From Bryobacteraceae bacterium (GTDB lineage: Bacteria; Acidobacteriota; Terriglobia; Bryobacterales; Bryobacteraceae), in assembly GCA_025350445.1 (NCBI GenBank), contig JANXXV010000984.1, positions 1 to 11,758 of the forward strand: DNA of 11,758 bases, given 5' to 3'. The notes under the pieces were generated by a model that was not told the origin of the DNA, ran no database searches, and was given only the letters and a program-made list of their open reading frames with translations. Every line of letters starts with the position of its first letter. The stretch's first letter is position 1. Made by a program: the position numbers and the translations under genes. Below are positions 6,665-11,758 of this stretch, one piece after another.

Positions 6665-8029
6665 ATGGCAATCACGTCGATCAATCCGGCGAACGGAGAA
6701 GTGCTGCGGACGTTTCAGCCGATGTCCGCGGCGGCTATAGAAGCTAAGCTGAAGAGCGCGCAGGCGGCTTTTCACGCCTGGAAATCTACGCTCTTCCCCA
6801 CGCGGGCGGCGGCGCTTTTCAACACGGCGGACATCCTGGAAACGGAGAAGCGGAAACTGGGTGAACTGCTCACGCGTGAGATGGGAAAGACGATCGGCTC
6901 AGCCGTCGCTGAGGTTGAGAAATGCGCGCTCGCTTGCCGGTATTATGCCGAACACGCCGAGGGAATGCTGGCAACCAGGCAGGTGGCCACAGGGGCTTCC
7001 AGAAGTTATGTAAAGCACCGGCCGCTGGGCGTGATTTTGGCAGTGATGCCTTGGAACTTCCCCTTCTGGCAAGTGTTTCGATTCGCCGCGCCGGCTCTGA
7101 TGGCGGGTAACGCGGCACTGCTAAAACATTCCTCGAACGTGCCGCAGTGCGCGCTTGCGATTGAAGATGTATTCCTACGCGCCGGGGTTCCCGAAGGGGT
7201 ATTTCAGACTTTGCTGGTGGAAGCCGCGCAAGTGGAACCACTGTTGAAGGACGACCGGATTGTGGCCGCGACGCTAACCGGAAGCGAGGCGGCAGGACGA
7301 TCCGTCGCCGGCATTGCCGGAAGTCAGATCAAGAAGACCGTAATGGAGCTTGGTGGCAGCGATCCGTTTATTGTGATGCCTGGCGTGGATCTGGAAGAAA
7401 CCGCTATGTTGGCAGTGAAGGCCCGGACGGTCAACAACGGTCAATCCTGCATCGCGGCGAAACGTTTCATTGTCGCCGATTCGATTTATGACGAATTTGA
7501 GCGGTTATTCGTAAAGAAAATGGCCGCGTTGCGCGTGGGCGATCCTATGGATGGGTCCACTGAAGTGGGGCCGCTTGCCACCGAACAGATTGTGCTTGAT
7601 CTGCAAAAGCAGGTGGACAAAGCAGTAGCGGACGGCGCCGTTATCAAGACCGGTGGAATCAGACTGCCGGGCAAGGGCAACTACTACGCTCCAACCGTTC
7701 TTACCGCGGTTCGCATTGGTTCCCGCACTTTCTACGAAGAGATCTTCGGACCTGTTGCGATGCTGTTTCGCGTGGCGGATGCGGCAGGAGCGATTCGTGT
7801 GGCCAATGACTCTCCGTTCGGTTTAGGGGCAAGTGTATGGACGAACGATCCGGAGGAACAGGACTACCTGGTGCAGAACCTGGAAGCTGGCTCTGTCTTC
7901 GTAAATGCCCTGGTGGCGTCCGATCCAAGGCTGCCGTTCGGCGGGATCAAGAGAAGCGGCTATGGGCGGGAATTGGCCGGGGAAGGGTTGAAGGAATTTG
8001 TGAATATCCAAACCGTGTGGGTGAAGTGA
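6665..8029 (+). CDS. NAD(P)-dependent aldehyde dehydrogenase, succinate-semialdehyde type
   Basis: It oxidises an aldehyde to the acid with NAD(P)+ in the cytoplasm. The whole 454-residue family fold is present: VMPWNFPFW in the cofactor domain, the catalytic base Glu228 in VMELGGSDPF, the nucleophile Cys262 in NNGQSCIAAKRF (34 residues later, as usual), EEIFGPV, and the C-terminal PFGGIKRSGYGRELA. Length and the NGQSC block fit the Sad/YneI branch of succinate-semialdehyde dehydrogenases, but the physiological substrate cannot be told from sequence. ATG 6665 gives the expected N-terminus; the ribosome site before it is weak. The cytochrome gene starts 27 bases after its stop, so a shared transcript with the cytochrome and quinoprotein is likely. 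Context suggests it removes an aldehyde formed in alcohol or sugar oxidation. Confidence 0.92.
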   Translation: MAITSINPANGEVLRTFQPMSAAAIEAKLKSAQAAFHAWKSTLFPTRAAALFNTADILETEKRKLGELLTREMGKTIGSAVAEVEKCALACRYYAEHAEGMLATRQVATGASRSYVKHRPLGVILAVMPWNFPFWQVFRFAAPALMAGNAALLKHSSNVPQCALAIEDVFLRAGVPEGVFQTLLVEAAQVEPLLKDDRIVAATLTGSEAAGRSVAGIAGSQIKKTVMELGGSDPFIVMPGVDLEETAMLAVKARTVNNGQSCIAAKRFIVADSIYDEFERLFVKKMAALRVGDPMDGSTEVGPLATEQIVLDLQKQVDKAVADGAVIKTGGIRLPGKGNYYAPTVLTAVRIGSRTFYEEIFGPVAMLFRVADAAGAIRVANDSPFGLGASVWTNDPEEQDYLVQNLEAGSVFVNALVASDPRLPFGGIKRSGYGRELAGEGLKEFVNIQTVWVK

Positions 8030-8056
8030 AGCGATACTGGATGGAAGGGAGAGGTT

Positions 8057-8872
8057 GTGCAAATATCCGTATTGATTTTGATTGCAGCTTTGGCTGTGCC
8101 CGCATTCGCGCAGGAGCCGCAGTTTGGCCCCGGGGGCTCGCCGCCGAAGCCGAACTTCTTCGGGCTCGCTCCGCCGCCGAATCCACAGGCGGTCGCACGC
8201 GGGCAGCAGCAGTTTGTTGCCAGTTGTGGATTCTGCCACGGGTCTGGCGGTAAGGGCGGCAATAACGGTCCTGATCTGGTGCGATCGGTGTTGGTGTTGC
8301 ACGATGAAGGTTCGGCCAAAGAGGTTGGGCCCGTCATCCTGAACGGCCGTCCGGCAAAGGGCATGCCGAAGTTCGCCATGACGGACGGGCAGGTCAAAGA
8401 TATCTCGGCGTACCTGCTTTCGTTGAGCCAGGGGGCCGTGAAGCGGGCCGACTACAAAATATTGGACGTGGTGACCGGCAATGTGAAAAGCGGAAAAGCC
8501 TATTTCGATAAGCAATGTGCAAGCTGCCATTCGCCCACCGGAGATCTGGCGCACCTGGCGGGCAAGTACGGCCCGGTTGCCTTGCAAGACCGCTTTCTTT
8601 ATCCGAAAACACGGCTGACGCCGAAAGGGCAAACGACGGTGGCAGTGACCTTGCCATCCGGTGAAACATTCCGCGGCGTGCTGGATCAGATTGACGATTT
8701 CAGCGTGGGTCTCACCGATTCCAACGGTCAGTACAAGTCGTGGGCGATCAATGAATCGAACGGAATCAAAGTGGAAGTAAACGACCCGCTGAAGGGGCAT
8801 GAAGACCTGTTGAAGCAATATTCCGATACTGACATGCACAACATTCTTTCTTATCTGGTGACGCTGAAGTGA
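8057..8872 (+). CDS. Periplasmic diheme cytochrome c
   Basis: This is an electron carrier, most likely taking electrons from the PQQ dehydrogenase encoded next and passing them to the respiratory chain. A signal peptide (residues 1-19, cut after AFA) precedes a Pro-rich linker. Heme site 1 is CGFCH (57-61) with KGMPKFAM (101-108) as likely Met ligand region. Heme site 2 is CASCH (154-158). Between the second heme site and the final helix YLVTLK sits a beta-rich insert of about 80 residues (ETFRGVLDQIDDFSVGL and following), an arrangement I recall from acidobacterial cytochromes beside quinoproteins. The start is GTG 8057, with AAGGGAG (8045-8051) five bases before it; no in-frame ATG fits. 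The stop TGA overlaps the next gene's GTG. Confidence 0.9.
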   Translation: MQISVLILIAALAVPAFAQEPQFGPGGSPPKPNFFGLAPPPNPQAVARGQQQFVASCGFCHGSGGKGGNNGPDLVRSVLVLHDEGSAKEVGPVILNGRPAKGMPKFAMTDGQVKDISAYLLSLSQGAVKRADYKILDVVTGNVKSGKAYFDKQCASCHSPTGDLAHLAGKYGPVALQDRFLYPKTRLTPKGQTTVAVTLPSGETFRGVLDQIDDFSVGLTDSNGQYKSWAINESNGIKVEVNDPLKGHEDLLKQYSDTDMHNILSYLVTLK

Positions 8873-10458
8873 GGTTATCGATTTCGGCGGTTTCGCTATT
8901 ACTATGTATCGCAGGCGCCCTGCCGGCGCAGCCGCTTGAACCGGCGCGGCTGCTGCAACCGCTGGCAGAAAGCTGGCCGATTTTCAACGGCGACTATTCG
9001 GGCCGCCGCTACAGCCAACTAAAGCAGATCGATTCAAGCAACGTGAAGAGCCTGAGCATGGCATGGGTCGCGCGGACTGATGTTGGCACAGGCGGCAATC
9101 CGTTCGGAGTCCAGATCAAGGGCACGCCGCTGATGTTGGATGGGATCTTATACATCACCATGCCCGACCATGCGTGGGCGCTGGATGCGCGGACGGGCCG
9201 GGAGATCTGGCACTTCCGCTGGGAGACCAAGGGCGGGATTCACATTGGAAATCGCGGCGTGGCCATCTACCGGAACAGCGTTTACTTTGAGACTCCGGAC
9301 AACTACCTTGTGTGCCTGAACAAAGTTACCGGGAAGCTGCGGTGGAGCGTGGAAATTGCGGATGTGAAACAGCAATACTTTTCCACGCCCGCGCCTCTTG
9401 TGGTTGGTGAGCAGGTGATTGTCGGCGTTGGCGGCGATTCGCTTGACGTGCCCGGCTTCCTGGAAGCGCGCAGCCCAGAGGACGGTAAAGTGCTGTGGCG
9501 TTGGAACACCTCGCCGAAGCCCGGCGAGCCTGGGTCGGAAACGTGGCCGAATCCGGAGGCCATGGCACACGGTGGAGGAATGACGTGGATGCCCGGCACA
9601 TACGATCCGAAGCTGAACCTGCTTTATTGGGCAACGGGAAATCCAAACCCGGTTCATGCAGGACAGGGCAGGGTAGGCTCCGATCTTTGGACTTGTTCGA
9701 TCGTGGCGTTGAAGGCCGACACCGGCAAACTGGTTTGGTATTTTCAAACGTCTCCGCATGACACACACGATTGGGATGGCGTGAACACGCCGGTGATTTT
9801 TGACGCGGAGTTTCAGGGCAAGCCGACGAAGCTGCTGGCGCAGGCTGCACGCAATGGCTACTTCTTCCTGCTGGACCGCGAGACCGGCAAGAATCTGATT
9901 TCGAAGCCTTACATTTTCATCAATTGGTCGAAGGGACTGGATGAACGCGGGCAGCCGATTCCGAATCCGGACAAAGATCCGAAGACGGATGGAACGCTGG
10001 TGAGTCCCAATGGAACGGGCGGCACCAACTGGCAATCTCCGGCTTTCAATCCAGACACCGGGCTGCTCTATGTGAGCGCAGTGGAATCCCACAGCGTTTA
10101 CTATTTGACGGACACCGATGACAAACCGGAAGGGTATGGCGGCAGGGAAAGCAGCGTTTTTGCGAAATCGTCACTACGCGCCATTGACTACCGGACCGGA
10201 GACGTCCGCTGGACACATACGTTTCCCGGGCCCGGCGGTTCGATATCAAACTTGCTGACGACGGCAGGAAATCTGCTATTCTCCGGCGACCCGTCGAAGA
10301 ATCTGATTGCCTTCGATCCAAAAAACGGAAAGCCGCTTTGGCACGTGAAGCTGCAGGCGAGCGTCACCAATCCTCCCATCACCTACATGCTGGATGGGAA
10401 GCAGTATGTGCTGGCCGCGGCCGTCGATCATGTCTACGCGTTTACGCTGCCCGACTAG
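8869..10458 (+). CDS. PQQ-dependent dehydrogenase (quinoprotein), periplasmic
   Basis: It oxidises an alcohol, polyol or sugar in the periplasm using pyrroloquinoline quinone and a bound metal; the substrate is unknown. A signal peptide covers residues 1-20. The rest is an eight-bladed propeller: SGRRYSQLKQI near the N-terminus, HGGGMTW, ATGNPNP, and the active-site block SPHDTHDWDGVN, where Asp301 is the likely catalytic base and Asp303 lies two residues on. Repeated blade motifs such as ALDARTGREIW and ALKADTGKLVW are clear. The vicinal Cys-Cys of methanol and ethanol dehydrogenases is absent, and there is no fused cytochrome domain, so the adjacent cytochrome c is the probable acceptor. 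GTG 8869 overlaps the cytochrome stop in GTGA, implying coupled translation. Its TAG stop overlaps the stop of the convergent gene. Confidence 0.92.
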   Translation: MRLSISAVSLLLCIAGALPAQPLEPARLLQPLAESWPIFNGDYSGRRYSQLKQIDSSNVKSLSMAWVARTDVGTGGNPFGVQIKGTPLMLDGILYITMPDHAWALDARTGREIWHFRWETKGGIHIGNRGVAIYRNSVYFETPDNYLVCLNKVTGKLRWSVEIADVKQQYFSTPAPLVVGEQVIVGVGGDSLDVPGFLEARSPEDGKVLWRWNTSPKPGEPGSETWPNPEAMAHGGGMTWMPGTYDPKLNLLYWATGNPNPVHAGQGRVGSDLWTCSIVALKADTGKLVWYFQTSPHDTHDWDGVNTPVIFDAEFQGKPTKLLAQAARNGYFFLLDRETGKNLISKPYIFINWSKGLDERGQPIPNPDKDPKTDGTLVSPNGTGGTNWQSPAFNPDTGLLYVSAVESHSVYYLTDTDDKPEGYGGRESSVFAKSSLRAIDYRTGDVRWTHTFPGPGGSISNLLTTAGNLLFSGDPSKNLIAFDPKNGKPLWHVKLQASVTNPPITYMLDGKQYVLAAAVDHVYAFTLPD

Positions 10459-11402
10459 ATGTAAATCGATTCCAGCCGGTTGACAATGTACTGGCCACAA
10501 TGTTCATAGCTAACGCGCGGGCCTTTCCGTGTGCGATCTAAGTCGACACAGTTCCAACCCTTGTAGTTGATCTCTTTCAAAACGCGGTGGCAGGCCGGGA
10601 AATCTATCTGGCCATCGCCAAGATCGTAGATGCTCTCGAAGAACTTCGCCTCTGTGGAATCCTTCTTGTGTACTTTGCCGTTGGGAAGGACCAGGTCCGC
10701 GGCGGGTGTGGTCCAACGCGCGTCTTTGTAATCCATGAAGATCAGGCGGTTTTTGTGTTTCTGGTACATTTTCACCACGTCGCTGCCACCGAGGTGCAGA
10801 TGTCCGGTATCCGGAGAAAAATTGAATAGCTTCGGATCGGTGAGCTGCATGCACTTATCCACTTCCGCCGGACCTTCCACCATCTCGTCCAGATGATTGT
10901 GCACGCCGGCGCGGAATCCCATTTCGCCTGCCGCCTCGCCAATCAGGTTGAACCCCTTGCACATGTTACGAAAACCTGTATCCACGTCTTCACCGGGCTT
11001 CATGCGGCCCGGGGGAAACACCACCAGATGCTTGGCGCCGAACGTCTGCAGAAATTTCATTGCCTCGCGCGCATTGGCCACAACTTTCTTGTGCTGCGAG
11101 GCGTCATGCACCGGCCCACCGAAAGAAATAGTGGCCACGGAGAGGTTCCGTTTCGAAATTTCCGCCTCCAACTGCTGCGCGGTCATGCTGTACGTTTTCA
11201 GAATGCCCGGGTAGCCCGTCAGCCGGACTCCGATGAAGCCGGTGTCGCGCATCACATCCAGAATGTCCGTGAATGGACCCGGAGGATAATGCGACCACAG
11301 GCCCGCGCTGATAGCCCATTTGATGTTCTGGTTTGCTGGAAGCCGGTTGGCGGTGTAAGCCATGCCGGCCGCGAGGGAGGTGAGAAATGTTCGTCTTTTC
11401 AT
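10455..11402 (-). CDS. Sugar phosphate isomerase/epimerase-like TIM-barrel protein with Tat-type leader
   Basis: It belongs to the xylose isomerase-like / AP endonuclease 2 superfamily (IolE and YcjR relatives), whose members isomerise, epimerise or dehydrate sugars and inositols with a divalent metal. The N-terminus MKRRTFLTSLAAG resembles a twin-arginine leader, suggesting folded export to the periplasm. Barrel signatures follow: DTGFIGVRLTGYPG (53-66), AGVHNHLDE (165-173), FSPDTGHLHLGG (195-206), IFMDYKDARW (221-230) and GWNCVDLDRT (282-291). The His, Asp and Glu residues in these blocks are probable metal ligands. At 315 residues it is a usual length. It starts five bases after the enolase-family gene with no clear ribosome site, so translation is probably coupled. 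The substrate is unknown; sugar or sugar-acid breakdown is likely. Confidence 0.88.
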   Translation of the reverse strand: MKRRTFLTSLAAGMAYTANRLPANQNIKWAISAGLWSHYPPGPFTDILDVMRDTGFIGVRLTGYPGILKTYSMTAQQLEAEISKRNLSVATISFGGPVHDASQHKKVVANAREAMKFLQTFGAKHLVVFPPGRMKPGEDVDTGFRNMCKGFNLIGEAAGEMGFRAGVHNHLDEMVEGPAEVDKCMQLTDPKLFNFSPDTGHLHLGGSDVVKMYQKHKNRLIFMDYKDARWTTPAADLVLPNGKVHKKDSTEAKFFESIYDLGDGQIDFPACHRVLKEINYKGWNCVDLDRTRKGPRVSYEHCGQYIVNRLESIYI

Positions 11403-11407
11403 GTTGG

Positions 11408-11758
11408 TTATGAGGGGAAGGCGCGGCGTGCCAATTGATACTTCAGAAGCTTCCGCGGATCGACGGCGTAGCCCAGGCCCGGCGCCGACGGCAGATCGAT
11501 GTATCCATTTCGGACTTGCAGGAACGGAGAAATAATATCGTCTTGAAACCAGCGCGCGCTGGCCTCGACATCCGTGGGGAAAACAAAGCCGTCGAGCGAG
11601 GCAAGCGCGGCGCCCTGCGCCTGCCCAATGCCCAATTCAGGCATGGTGCCTACCCACGCCTGCACGCCGTTGTCACGGCAGATCCGGAGCATCTTCAGGG
11701 CGTTGTGAAATCCACCTATCCGTTGAATTTTGAAGTTCGCAATGCGGAAGCTTTTAAG
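11408..11758 (-). CDS. Enolase-superfamily enzyme (MenC / N-acylamino-acid racemase-like), C-terminal part
   Basis: Only the last 116 residues are in the window; the gene enters from the right edge. NFKIQRIGGFHNALKM (residues 8-23 of the fragment) matches the sixth barrel strand of o-succinylbenzoate synthase / N-succinylamino-acid racemase relatives, where the Lys (Lys10 here) is an acid/base catalyst. Then come VGTMPELGIGQAQGAALASL, in place of the common GGMLETGIG block, and a C-terminus with LPSAPGLGYAVDP. These enzymes abstract a proton alpha to a carboxylate; without the N-terminal capping domain the substrate cannot be assigned. Because the next gene encodes a sugar isomerase-like protein rather than menaquinone enzymes, a racemase, epimerase or sugar-acid dehydratase role is as likely as menaquinone synthesis. 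Confidence 0.85.
   Translation of the reverse strand, partial: LKSFRIANFKIQRIGGFHNALKMLRICRDNGVQAWVGTMPELGIGQAQGAALASLDGFVFPTDVEASARWFQDDIISPFLQVRNGYIDLPSAPGLGYAVDPRKLLKYQLARRAFPS

Noticed and set aside
7823..8839. Long minus-strand open frame (338 codons) across the dehydrogenase end and cytochrome gene
   Set aside because: It lies antisense to two well-supported genes, has no family motif, and is rich in Arg, His, Pro and Leu as expected for an antisense shadow.
9148..10092. Long minus-strand open frame (314 codons) inside the PQQ dehydrogenase gene
   Set aside because: It is antisense to the clear quinoprotein reading frame, with no recognisable domain and a shadow-like composition.

Overview
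The window looks like chromosomal DNA of a soil Acidobacteriota, most likely Solibacter/Bryobacterales-like. This is an inference from gene content: a PQQ dehydrogenase paired with a diheme cytochrome c, a Tat-exported xylose-isomerase-like TIM-barrel protein beside an enolase-superfamily enzyme, and a pair of uncharacterised membrane proteins. No rRNA, tRNA, CRISPR array or intact transposase was seen.

Left part (1-1646) is gene-poor and decayed. It holds a VapC-type PIN-domain gene broken by a one-base frameshift, and a short stretch resembling the N-terminus of the archaeo-eukaryotic primase of TOTE conflict systems. Next, on the minus strand (1647-2776), is an astacin/metzincin-like zinc protease whose catalytic and C-terminal parts now lie in two frames; one missing base near 2011 explains the break. 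Three disrupted genes in a row suggest a decaying accessory region, or local sequencing error.

Middle part (3145-6601) is a two-gene plus-strand unit of unknown function. The first is a 748-residue exported, membrane-anchored protein with stretches reminiscent of periplasmic-binding-protein folds. The second is a 383-residue multi-pass membrane protein. A perfect 8-bp inverted repeat between them covers the second gene's ribosome binding site. This pair is the best candidate here for an undescribed system.

Right part (6665-10458) is a plus-strand oxidation module: an aldehyde dehydrogenase, a periplasmic diheme cytochrome c, and a periplasmic PQQ dehydrogenase whose start overlaps the cytochrome stop. 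A plausible scheme is that the quinoprotein oxidises an alcohol or sugar and passes electrons to the cytochrome, while the dehydrogenase oxidises an aldehyde in the cytoplasm. Converging on it from the minus strand are a Tat-exported sugar isomerase/epimerase-like protein (10455-11402) and the C-terminal part of an enolase-superfamily enzyme (11408 to the right edge), five bases apart. The PQQ gene and the isomerase-like gene share a CTAG at their stop codons, so no terminator lies between them.
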